Of a stretch of 64,000 nucleotides of DNA, positions 53,694 to 63,112 are shown piece by piece. The position numbers and the translations under genes were made by a program. How positions within the stretch are numbered: the first letter of the stretch is position 1; each line of letters starts with the position of its first letter. Source of the stretch: Prorocentrum cordatum (lineage: Eukaryota; Sar; Dinophyceae; Prorocentrales; Prorocentraceae); the NCBI GenBank assembly GCA_963575745.1, contig CAUYUJ010001348.1, positions 1 to 64,000 of the forward strand, given 5' to 3'. The notes under the pieces were generated by a model that saw only the letters and a list, made by a program, of their open reading frames with translations, did not search any database and had not been told where the DNA came from.

Positions 53694-56261
53694 TCAATAG
53701 GGTTCCTGTGTGGCCCGCCCTTTGTCTTTGCCTTTGTCAGCCCCTGGGGGCCCCGTCCCTGGGGTGACCTGGCCTGGCTGGTCGATCCACCCGCAGACAG
53801 CCACGGGATCGGCAACTGGTGCAGCTTCCTCCTTTTTGGTATCGAGGGTGGCCACCTGGGGCAGGTGGATGGTACCCCCCGTGAGGTGCCCGAGGAGGGC
53901 CTGGATGTCGCCGCGCAGTGCAGCAGCTTCGGTAGTTGCCGTCTGTTGCTGAGTGACGACGGTGGCAAGCCCTCGTTCCAAGCCTGTAACGTGCTCCGTG
54001 AGTGTGGCCTGGGATGAGAGAACGCCCGCAAGCTGGACCTGCATGTTGTCCACCGTGTTGGCAAGCAGCTCGTGCTGTTGTTCCATGTGTTGGATGCGGG
54101 TCGTAGCGGCATCTGACAGTTTAGGGGCCGTAGCGAAGCGTTCGCCGAGGGTGTTCGGTTCGCGCGATGCCACGCTGAATTCATCCTCTGATGAGAGGAT
54201 CTCGACGTCGCCTGGTACCTCGGCGGCTGCGTCAGCGTGCCCTTCCGTGTGGCCCCCACCTTCGGCCGCCCCCGTGCCAGGTTGCGGGTCATGCCCGTCC
54301 CCACCTGGTCCTTGGACGGCCGTCTGCTCGGCAGCTCCATCCGTGCCGTGCGGGGGTGCAGAGGAGCTGCGGCCTGGAGCGCCGTGTGATCTTGCGTGCG
54401 GCGTGGCGTCGCGTTTCCCGCTGGAGGATCGGTGGCGCTTGGCTAAAGGCTCCTCCTTGGGGATCGGGAGCGGTGCGACGCCCTTGCCTTTGGGCGTGGC
54501 AGTCATGAGGTCGTGGAGGTAGGGGCTTTGGGCCGCTTTGGTTAAGAGTGTGCCCGTGGCGGGGCTGAAGCCGCCACCACGGGCGGGCGGCGTCGCAGGC
54601 TCTGTGATAGTGGTAGGGGTGACAATGGTAACGTTGTCCCTCTTCGGCACGACCTCAGCCAACGGGGCCTCGGTGATGCTCCACGGGATGGGGCACCCTG
54701 CGACCTGTACCGTATATGTGGGTGGGGGACGATGAGCGCGCACTAAGGCAAACTGCGCCGAAGTGGCTGGGTCCCAGGCGGTGTGGTAGACCTCACAGTC
54801 CCATTTGACGGACGGGCCCGTGAGAGTCTTGGCAAGCTGAGTCAGCGTGGCATGGCGTGCCGCAATGCCCGTGATGCGGTATCGCGTCTTGGCGAGAGTG
54901 GCTTCGCAGCCACGGATGCTGACGGCAGCGGCCTTGGCGGCGTCTGACCCACGTGCAACACGGATCCCCAATAAGCCTGACTTGCCGTGCCTGACGACTC
55001 CTAGGGCTTTGAAGTCCACCGACTTCTGAAACGCCTCTGCCATCGTGATGGGCTGGTCCTCGGGGAACCACACGGTCTGGTACTTGTCTGCCGTGGGCTC
55101 GTCCGCACCTACGTTGCTGAGGTCGTAGGTGGCGCCGAGTTGCCCCGAACCCGCCAAGACCTTGTCAACTGCTTGAAGACTGACGCCGAAAGTGGCAGCC
55201 AGGGACCTTTTTCCGACGCCAGATCCGTACCTGCCTAGACTTTTGCAGGGTTCGAGGATAGTGACGGCTTTAAAGTTGCCGTGGAAAAGGGCCTTGAAGG
55301 TGTCCTGCAGCTGACTGTCGAGCTCCTGGCGGCGAGCGTCTTTCTTAGACTCCCTGTGCTTTTGGTTTTGGCGCGCCTTGTCCTGTGGAGCGGAATCCCC
55401 TCGGAAAGGACCCTTGGCGCGTGGACCACCGTTCACGGGGGCGCCTCCCGAAAACTGATCCTCGAAGGCCTGATGCATGGAGGGGACTGCGGCGATGGCT
55501 TCGGTTTCATGTATGGTCACCCGAATCCAGCATACGTGGTCGGCAGGATCAATGGTGGCGACGGCTACTTTTTCCGTGCAGGCGACTTCCTTGGTGCCCA
55601 GCTGGTACACGGTCACGGGGACGTGCGTGTGAACCACATTGGGCGCCTTGGGGTGGCGCTTCAGCACGGGGACGGCGAGCTCGGTGCCGACGTAGTTGTC
55701 GTTTTTTGGGCCCATGACAGCGATCGCGAGCTGACCCGTGGTACGCTTACCCTGCTCGAGATGGTGCTGCAGCAGCCGCTCGCCACTCTCGTAGTCGTGG
55801 AGGCTGATGCTGGGCTTGTACGTCTTGCCGTCGTCGAGTGATGTGGGTTCGGCCAGGACTGGGACCTTCCAGAAGGCCGGGTCCAAGGCAATAAATTTGG
55901 CGTCCGCAGCCTGAAGACGTGCGGACGCAGCTGGTGGATAGGATGTGTCACCACCATTGCGCTTAGGCTTGCTGCGCTGGTGGTGATCCAGCGTGTAGCT
56001 GATCTGGTTGGCGGCACACATGCGAATCAAGGCACTGCCGAGCTTCTTGGTGTTGGTCTTGTGCATGTCGTACGTGGCCTGCAGCTCGTCCGCGTTCAGC
56101 TCGGCGAGCCCGTTGTATGCGGCTGTGGGGCGGTCAGACCCCGCTTGCTTGAAGGCTGCAATGCAGTCCTGTTTGCGTTGGAGGAGGGATCCTTCAGCTG
56201 CAGGACGTGAGCTCGGCGGCTGCTTGGAAGAGCGACGGCGCTCCGGCTTGGCGGGGGCCAT
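53694..56261 (-). CDS. ORF1 protein of the giant element, coiled-coil C-terminus
   Basis: About 855 aa from ATG 56261 (MAPAKPERRRSSKQ), which has G at -3 and G at +4. The open frame extends 5' only through the translated (CT)n repeat, so that extension is rejected. The N-terminus is basic. The middle (about residues 100-600) looks globular with alternating beta-rich stretches (QLAIAVMGPKNDNYVGTELA, VNGG, FKALGVVRHGKSGLLGIRVA) but no family I recognise. A disordered Gly/His/Pro region follows. Residues about 715-795 form a long heptad-like coiled coil (TRIQHMEQQHELLANTVDNM onward). By position it is the ORF1/Gag-like RNA-packaging protein; that role is inferred. It stops at TGA 53694-53696 in the same frame as ORF2. 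Two family hairpins (54552-54584 and 55900-55928) lie in it. Confidence 0.8.
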   Translation of the reverse strand: MAPAKPERRRSSKQPPSSRPAAEGSLLQRKQDCIAAFKQAGSDRPTAAYNGLAELNADELQATYDMHKTNTKKLGSALIRMCAANQISYTLDHHQRSKPKRNGGDTSYPPAASARLQAADAKFIALDPAFWKVPVLAEPTSLDDGKTYKPSISLHDYESGERLLQHHLEQGKRTTGQLAIAVMGPKNDNYVGTELAVPVLKRHPKAPNVVHTHVPVTVYQLGTKEVACTEKVAVATIDPADHVCWIRVTIHETEAIAAVPSMHQAFEDQFSGGAPVNGGPRAKGPFRGDSAPQDKARQNQKHRESKKDARRQELDSQLQDTFKALFHGNFKAVTILEPCKSLGRYGSGVGKRSLAATFGVSLQAVDKVLAGSGQLGATYDLSNVGADEPTADKYQTVWFPEDQPITMAEAFQKSVDFKALGVVRHGKSGLLGIRVARGSDAAKAAAVSIRGCEATLAKTRYRITGIAARHATLTQLAKTLTGPSVKWDCEVYHTAWDPATSAQFALVRAHRPPPTYTVQVAGCPIPWSITEAPLAEVVPKRDNVTIVTPTTITEPATPPARGGGFSPATGTLLTKAAQSPYLHDLMTATPKGKGVAPLPIPKEEPLAKRHRSSSGKRDATPHARSHGAPGRSSSAPPHGTDGAAEQTAVQGPGGDGHDPQPGTGAAEGGGHTEGHADAAAEVPGDVEILSSEDEFSVASREPNTLGERFATAPKLSDAATTRIQHMEQQHELLANTVDNMQVQLAGVLSSQATLTEHVTGLERGLATVVTQQQTATTEAAALRGDIQALLGHLTGGTIHLPQVATLDTKKEEAAPVADPVAVCGWIDQPGQVTPGTGPPGADKGKDKGRATQEPY
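54552..54584. repeat. family hairpin h14 (in ORF1)
   Basis: Perfect 8-bp stem GCCCGTGG/CCACGGGC around the 17-nt core CGGGGCTGAAGCCGCCA. Confidence 0.85.
55900..55928. repeat. family hairpin h15 (in ORF1)
   Basis: Perfect 9-bp stem GCGTCCGCA/TGCGGACGC around core GCCTGAAGACG, the same core as h13. Confidence 0.85.
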
Positions 56262-56417
56262 TGCGGCGGGCGCTCTGGTGGGAGGGAAGAGGTGACGCGA
56301 ATCAGTAGGGTCCTGCTGGGACCCCTCCGGTCTCGCGAGGCCTGGGAGACTGGCTCCGAGGCGGGGCGCTTCGCGTCGCGGCTGCGGTCTGAGTGCAGGG
56401 CACTCTCGAGCCGAGAC

Positions 56418-56418
56418 T

Positions 56419-56493
<75 letters not shown>

Positions 56494-56507
56494 GAAAGAG
56501 GAAAAGA
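56418..56507. repeat. (GA)n microsatellite, 5' flank of giant element
   Basis: GA dinucleotides with AA/TA interruptions, the mirror of the 40201-40408 tract at the other end of the element. On the coding strand it reads (CT)n and gives the false poly(Leu-Ser) N-terminus of the ORF1 frame. Confidence 0.97.
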
Positions 56508-56599
56508 CACAAACTCCGAGGTAGCTCAGCCCTCAACATCGTTAGACCAAGGCCCGACGAACTGTCACACCGTCGTGCTTGGGATGGAGGCCCTGAGTT

Positions 56600-57560
56600 A
56601 TGCGCTTCCATGAGTATCTGCGACCACTGGCCCCCTTCCGGGGGAGAGGGCGACGCTCGCGGCGGAGACCGCGCACTTGACCTCCGCAGGTATAATGTTT
56701 CCAGCGGAGGCAGACAAAAACAAACGAGTGATCGCTCGCTTCCAGATAAATCAGTGCCCGAGCTCCAAGAGATTTGGGCCGTCAGAGCCGCGGATGCCCA
56801 CCCCGGGGCCCCCGCGGCAAACCCCTGGAAGAGGACGCAGGGTGGCCCTGGATCCACGGAAACAGCGCTCGCACTGCCAGAACCTCCCTTGCGAACTCCA
56901 AGCGTGACCAACTGTGCTAGGCCTCGCAGGGACGGGGGTCTTGATATACTCAGCACTAGACAGGTCGAGACGGGGCCAGAGGGGCAGTAACTTCCCCGCC
57001 AACTCGCACGCACGCTTCGACATTCTGAGCTGGCGGGAAAGTTTCTCGACCTGGTCAGTCGAGGGACTGGGGCGCCGTGCCGCGGCCGCCTTCGCAAGAA
57101 GGTCAGCCGTATCATTACCTAACTTGTGATTTCGCTGCACTTCAGACATATCAGGATCATCTACAGCGTGCCCCCTGACTTTAGTAACAGACTTAAGTCT
57201 TGTGGGCTGCAGTGGCAGAAAACTACCGCTGTACGGGCGCTTATATGACAGCTGTTCTTTAGTAGTCATGTGAAACTGCCGAACAACGTTGAGACCGTCC
57301 GAGAATCCATTGGAAACAGGAATCGCAGCTTGTCCCGCAGCACAGATGGCCAAACATTCAGCGGCTTGGGGGGTCTGAAGGTTCGGGGCCCAGAGCGGAG
57401 CGCTAGCGTGGCACAAAACCTTCTGATCGGAATCGTAGCATGCGAACCCCCCCCCCCCTGGAGAGTTCAGGAATCACATGTCGGAAGCAGCAGCCGTCGA
57501 AGTGGAAGTCGCCTTGCGCTTCCATGACTGAATGGCCTTCTCGATCAGGCCAGACTACTT
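56600..57560 (-). pseudogene. second RNase H fragment of another LINE
   Basis: Begins with FHFDGCCFRHVIPELSRGGG (about 57515-57455, first Asp), then shifts frame at a poly-C tract (57447-57459) and continues in the 57416-56751 frame. That frame holds AAECLAICAAGQ (Glu), NGFSDGLNVVRQFH (Asp), VTKVRGHAVDD (His) and GNDTADLLAKAAA (Asp), then a W-QCERC zinc-like end near 56850. All RNase H1 catalytic positions are recognisable, so decay may be limited to the homopolymer shift. No RT is attached. A (GGA)n tract separates it from the next element's own RNase H, so it is a distinct, truncated copy. Confidence 0.65.
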
Positions 57561-57593
57561 GCAATTCTCTTTCAGACAGGGGGCGCGGATATG

Positions 57594-57692
57594 TAGGAGG
57601 AGGAGGAGGAGGAGGAGGAGGAGGAGGAGGAGGAGGAGGAGGAGGATGGGGAGGAGGAGGAGGAGGGGGGGGGAGGAGGAGGAGGAGGAGGG

Positions 57693-57726
<34 letters not shown>
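57594..57726. repeat. (GGA)n microsatellite between two RNase H regions
   Basis: GGA triplets with G-runs at 57665-57702. It separates the 3' end of the 57.9-63.7 kb element from the RNase H fragment at 56.6-57.55 kb. Confidence 0.95.
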
Positions 57727-57969
57727 ATGTAATGGAATGGAATGGACCGATCGCGAAGCGATTGAAAACGTCACCCAATCCGCCGCCGAGATCGACTCGG
57801 CGTAGGTGAGGCTATTACTTCGGCATCCTGCCGTCGTATATATTACTAATGTTATCGATTCGCTTTGGTGTGGGGGAGGCCAAACAAACGGAGCCCAGAC
57901 CTCTGAGCTGGGCACTCCCATAGTATCCACACTCCTTGCATAACCATAATTTGAGGCTTTGTGATATAA

Positions 57970-59425
57970 TAAGTTATGGCTGCCATGCGTGAGACCACCC
58001 CCGATATGAATAGGTTGACCCCTCGGCAACAGAAGAAACTCCGAATTGTGCTGCGGAATCAATTCAAGGCACGGGGTGATCCTCCACTTAGTGAGAGCAT
58101 ATTGTGCAGCGCTGCCACGACACCTGAGACAACTTCTCCCGTCATCCGAGAGCTGATGCTGAGAACTAACAATAGACACCGCCGCAGGAGAGGGAGGGGG
58201 CAGGCGCACTTTTTTGACCAAGGGTGACCGCTTTTCGGCAACCATGGCGTCCAGAGTAGACCTGAGAAGCCTTTTCCGAACTAGGATCGCCTTGTGTTCA
58301 ACCTGAGCAACTTGCGCCCTGACTGGCGCCTGAACTCTGTTCTCTTTCGCCGCCAAGCCTGCTAACTCGTCAGCGGCTGTGTTCCCGAGAACCAACCAAA
58401 GCGGGCGAGGGCCCGAGACCGCCTGGGCAGCAGACAGGTGCGACGGCACCTGGAGAACGGCAATCTCAGACAATTCCCTATACGCCGCAAGCTGACCTAG
58501 CTCGTGCCAGAGGTCCTGATTCGCCCCTTTATTGTCGAGGAATCGTCGACCGTACCAGCCTGCACTCACCGACTCATTGTCAGTCGCAAAAATCGTGAAG
58601 CCTCTACTGTAACGTACTGCTAGAAATAATGCCATTAATTCGCCTCTGGGAACAGACTGCTTGGGGCCATGGAAGGGGTCCACGGATCGCAGTACCGACT
58701 CTAAAAGGCTCAAAGCTCGATACCGAGACAACGCCAAGTCCTACCCTGCGGAGGCGGGGGTCCCTGGAGTCTTCACCCCCACTCGCGCCCCCAAAGAGAA
58801 AATTTGGGCTCTCGTGGGAGCCCACCTCAAGTGTGGTGGGGCCCAACTCATTGAAACCACTGATGGCCCACTGAGGCTCAAGAGGAGGAGGGGGCACTTT
58901 GGTCCAACTCCCTGGGATGATCACCCTGGGCCAAAAACAGGCATGAGACTCGTGTTGAGCCACCGCCTCTGTGGTCAGATTGTCTGACTGCTCATATGCA
59001 CGGGGGCCGACATTGCAACGGCATAGCCACAATCTGTGCAGAGGGGTCTCGGCCGCCTCTCAGCATCTCGGGCAGGTCGCTGTGTCGAGGCCACCAACCT
59101 CGTCCATGATGCGCTGCCGAGGCCATGTGCCTCCTGCAGCCACGCACAACATCGTCTCTACTAGCTGGTGGCCCTTCTTGGCGCTCTCCAGCAGCTTCAG
59201 AAAGTGACGGAAAGACATGTTGTCAGCCCCCTCCTGCAGGCCCTCGCCGCAGAAGTGGCTGGCTGCACTAGCCCACTGGTGGGCGCGGATGGTCTTGTCA
59301 AATTCATCAACTAAAGATGACGCGTCATCGCCTGGGCCGAGCTGATCAAAGATGAAAGCCTCACGATCCAGCTCTCCCCCAGGTCTTGCGCCCCATTCGG
59401 ACGGTGAAACTGGGCCCCACCTGTG
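57970..59425 (-). pseudogene. zinc finger and RNase H end of LINE L3, interrupted
   Basis: Direct in-frame continuation of the 59426-63094 frame beyond its TAG. It reads WGPVSPSEWGARPGGELDRE and onward through FRHFLKLLESAKKGHQLVET to TCPRC, then TGA at 59060-59062, then EAAETPLHRLWLC, a zf-RVT-type finger broken by the stop. RNase H follows: FGGASGGEDSRDPRLRRVGL (the usual first Asp appears as Gly), then a frame change near 58700, VPRGELMALFLAV (Glu), TIFATDNESVSAGW (Asp) and GNTAADELAGLAA (Asp). A final CLRC motif lies near 58100. Two stops plus a frameshift make this part inactive. Confidence 0.75.
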
Positions 59426-62400
59426 CTATAGCAAATAAGCCACCAGCGCGGACAAAGGCCCCCTGACATGACGGGAGCGCATCTGCACATGTAGAGCTGT
59501 GAGCTTGGACACCACCACTGGCCAGGCTCGAGCGATGCCCGCTCTCAACCTGGTGTCCGACTGCCAGGTCGCCAGCCAGAGCTTGGCTGTGTCGACGGGC
59601 AGCCTGTAGCCTGGGTCCATGTCGGGGCATCGCAAGTCGAGCACAATGGTGAGGCAACGTCCCCGTCGAGAGGAGCTCGCCGCGTGCCCTAACTTCCGTC
59701 TCATGCTCAACATGCTGCTCCCGAAGACGCCCAACACCTCGTGGCCGTAGTGGCCAGCTGGTTGCGCCCCGCACTGCTCGCGGCGAACTGCAGGACGGTA
59801 CCTCTTCGAGGCTCTCGCAAACCGAACTATCTTGGAGGACATGGCGCCCGCCTTGGCTACCCGCTTGCGTGCGGTGGCCCTGGCCTGGCGCCCTGCCCCC
59901 ATGTCGATGCCTAGGTAGGCCGTCTGCAGGACGGGGATGACCTCAACTCCCTTGGCCTTCAACTTGGCCGAGATGAACTTGGCGTCCTGAAACTTCGAAC
60001 ATAAAATCACACTCTTCGCTGCAATCTTCAGGCCGTCGGCGTCAAGCAACTGAGACGTCTGATGCAGCACTCTGACCATGACCTTACGAATAACTTGTCG
60101 TGATCCTGCCATAAACTGCGACAGGTCATCTATCCACAACCGCATGTCGACCAGAGGGTGCCTCTGGGACATCTGATCGAGCACGAAATATGTCATGCAT
60201 CTCGCGAACCTCGTCCCGCTGCGCAATCCCTGGATCACGCTCCCCGTCGGTTGAAAGGGTTCCGAGAAACAGTCGCGCGCCGCAAGGGTGCGCGCTGACA
60301 GGCATAGTTGTAGTTCCAAATACAGCATCTGGGGAGGGAGCCCCAACTCCAGAGCTTCGGTGGCCAGTCTGATCCAACATATGCTGTCGTAGAAGCTCTG
60401 GATATCGACTAAACCATTAGAGAAATCAATGCCGAGCAGGCTGTGCACTTCATCGCTGAGGGCTCTGGCGAACCCTTCGCGAAGCGCCGCATTGCCCGCC
60501 ACTGCCGCGCCCCAGAAGGGTTGTGAGTCGGTTGACCAGGTACTGATCCACGGTTCTCTAGATTTCGACCGCGCCCTCGGTATCATGCCTACAGGGCCGA
60601 TGCTGCGATCTCCTCCTGATTTCTTCTCCAACCTTCTGCCGATTGTCAGGGGCAGCTGCCACGGCCAGGTCAGACAAGCCTCAGCATCATTGAGAAGCTG
60701 AGCAAGTTCGTCCAAACCCTCTGGAGGCAGGCGCTCTATGTCTACTGGTGATAAGCGGTCCACTCCTTGGCCAGCACGAGGCCTCATGGAGTGGGCCGCC
60801 TCCTGAATCATACGGCCCGTCAGCGGTGGTAACGATCGCAGGTCGGCTTCAGCTCTAATGTCGTCCAGCACCTGAAAGAGCCTTAGACCATCGAAACTGT
60901 CGCCGCTGCTCCACAAATCATGCCAACGGGTGACCTTCCTATCAATAATGGCTTTGGGATGATGTAGTACTTCACCTTTCAGCACGAGCTCTTCCACTGG
61001 TGGTGGCGGTGACTTGATGGACTTGTGTAGGGCGGGCAGCGCCGCCTGGGTCGCCATCCACGTACGAAACTCCTGCAGAGAGATGCGAAGTGCTTTGCCC
61101 CTGGCGCGCTTGGTGGCGCGGGTGGCAACCTCGATCATGTTCTTGAGCTGCGGCATGTCAACGCCCAGCGGGCGTGAGAGAAGACTGAGCCAATCTTGCC
61201 AATCCCACCTCTCCGAGAGGAAAACGTGGGCTGTAGTGGGGTAATCCGTGGTGAGGCGGTCGCACGCGTCCTGGATGGCAGAACATTGCTTGGCCCCGTT
61301 CTGGCGCTCGGTGTGCTTGAGCGCTCTCTCGAGGATAGTCGTGACCCTGCCCCACCACGATGTTGCTTGGTCCATCAGCGGCATAGCCCGTGACTTCTCA
61401 GGCATATGTACTTCGCGGACCACAAACGAAGGACCATCCGCTCGTCGTGGGCCTCGCACGTCCTGTTCATGATGGCCTTTGATAATCAGCTCCCGCGTTG
61501 AAACCCAAGCCGCGTATCTACCGCTGAGGGCCTCCACATGGCGAGCTCCTGCGCGGAAAGCGAGGGGGTCCCTGGCTGCTGGCCAGGCACAGGGGGCTGA
61601 CATGAAGCCGACATCAGAACGATGCTTGAGCCAACACGACGACGGAATGTAAAAAGAGGGGAGCGGATCAGCAGCAGCATCAGCATTACTGACTGGGCTT
61701 GCCGAGGGGTCGGGGGGAACCGAATTCTGAGCATCACCAGCCTGCTGAGACTGCCCTCGCTCCACGGGGGGGATATTCGAGCTTGACGAGCTAGACGAGG
61801 GCCTGGGACCAGGAGGGTTTAAACTGGCAGGCGAAACTCCAGGGCCCAGATTCCCAGGGTCGGAAGGCTCTGCAGCCCTGTCACGCGCCCCGGAGTTTCC
61901 CTCGCTGGCCCAGGGGTCCTCCTCCTCGTCGAAAAAATCAAGAAACTCAAAACCTTCGAAAGGATCGACGGAGGGGTCTTCTTCGGGACTTCGCTCCGCT
62001 GAGACTCGAGGTGCACTGGGATGGGAGGGCGGCTCCTCGCCAAAATCCTGCGAGCCTGTCCCGCCAGGGGGCGAAGAGCCTGGGTCCCCAACCACATCCC
62101 CAAAAAGTCCCTCGCACTCCGCACGCACTTTATCGCGTGCACACTCTACCTGAACCACACGCTTCTTCTTTGCAAGGGAAGATTTAGAGCCAGGGGAGGG
62201 GAGGGAGGAAGGGCGGGGAACCTGCGGCAGCTTGGATGGAAGCTCAGGGGATCTGGTGAGCAATTGGGCTCCCTGTCCGCGGAACCTCAAGAGAAGACCA
62301 CAATGTGTTTTCCAGGGCGCATCAGTGATTGCCACCAGATCAATTACAGAAGGAATAAAGCTGGCGCTGGCCAGAGCGAAATCCCGCTCAGTGCCTGCGC

Positions 62401-63094
62401 TCTTACAACTGGCAGTGCACGTGGCTCTGGTATTAGATGCAGACATCACAACGCCATCTACCTCCGAAACAAATCTTTGCTTACGAATGTCATCTGGCGC
62501 CATATTCCAGCCGGCCATCGCGATCCACGGGAGCTGCAGACTGCATAACATAGCTCCAAGTCTAGCGAAACGTTGCGAGTTGCGAGCCGACCAGCCCTCC
62601 CCCGAGAAGCCGTAGAAGCTCACCGCGATGAAAGAAAAGCCCTTCATGTCCACAAGAGTCGCCTGGAATCCGTCGAGCGAAGTGTGCCCAGGAGCGTGCA
62701 ACTGAGACCGTGAACTGGCTAATGTCGAAATGCTACGATGACCCTGAGCAAGCATCCACTCACCGCCCTCGTTGGAACGATGTTCGAAACCTGCCTGGAC
62801 TGGATGCCCGTTGGGTCGAGCTGGGTTGCCGAGAAGCCTCGGGCCCGCCTGGCGAGCCTTCTTCTGCCACTCGGCCATATTCTTGGAGTCAACATGCGTC
62901 TCCACAAGCTGTACATAGTTGAAAACTGGATGTTGATCGGAGACAATGTAGTCCCACGCCTTCGGCCCCGCAACAATGATGTTGGCAAAGAACATGGAAC
63001 GCGCATTGGTCTCATCCCTGGCTGAACGCTGGTCAGCCGCACGCGCAGTCGAAGCTGGAGTAGCCGTACCAGTCGACGGACTCGGCGGTGCCAC
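59426..63094 (-). pseudogene. ORF2 of LINE L3: endonuclease and reverse transcriptase
   Basis: A 1222-codon open stretch. Its first in-frame ATG is about 33 codons in (MFFANIIVAG); the frame is open upstream to the TGA that ends ORF1. Endonuclease motifs: NYVQLVETHVD (Glu), ATLVDMKGFSFIAVSFYGFS, IAMAGWNMAPDDI (Asn), ERDFALAS, KTHCGLLLRFRG (His). An acidic/Ser-rich linker spans about 62150-61700. RT motifs: GRRLEKKSGGDRSIGPVGMI, GLVDIQSFYDSICW (motif A), GSVIQGLRSGTRFARCM (motif B) and MRLWIDDLSQF (motif C, IDD, about 60117-60146). The frame ends at TAG 59426-59428 although homology continues beyond. Catalytic residues of EN and RT remain, so the loss is recent. Confidence 0.82.
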
Positions 63095-63112
63095 CCCACT
63101 CGACTGCGAGCC

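Larger units (their letters stand above)
40410..56417 (-). mobile_element. giant (~16 kb) two-ORF non-LTR retrotransposon
   Basis: A single coding-strand unit: 5' leader (about 150 bp), ORF1 (56261-53694), a 171-nt spacer to the first ORF2 ATG, ORF2 (53522-40776), and a 3' UTR of about 365 bp that ends at a (CT)n tract. ORF2 has APE-type endonuclease, RT and RNase H in the order of I-like LINE clades. LINEs are normally 4-7 kb; here about 2300 residues precede the endonuclease. No poly(A) tail or LTR is visible. Both long frames are free of internal stops, so this copy is probably young. (GA)n on both sides suggests insertion into, or use of, a GA microsatellite. Confidence 0.8.

Noticed and set aside
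41168-54580. Recurring peptide GGFSPA as a protein motif
   Set aside because: The same nucleotide core is read in other frames as AASA, APSG or LQA, so the conservation is in the nucleic acid.
56262-56510. Upstream extension of ORF1 (MSFPLSLYLSLSL...)
   Set aside because: It is the translated (CT)n microsatellite; the ATG at 56261 has better context and begins a normal basic N-terminus.
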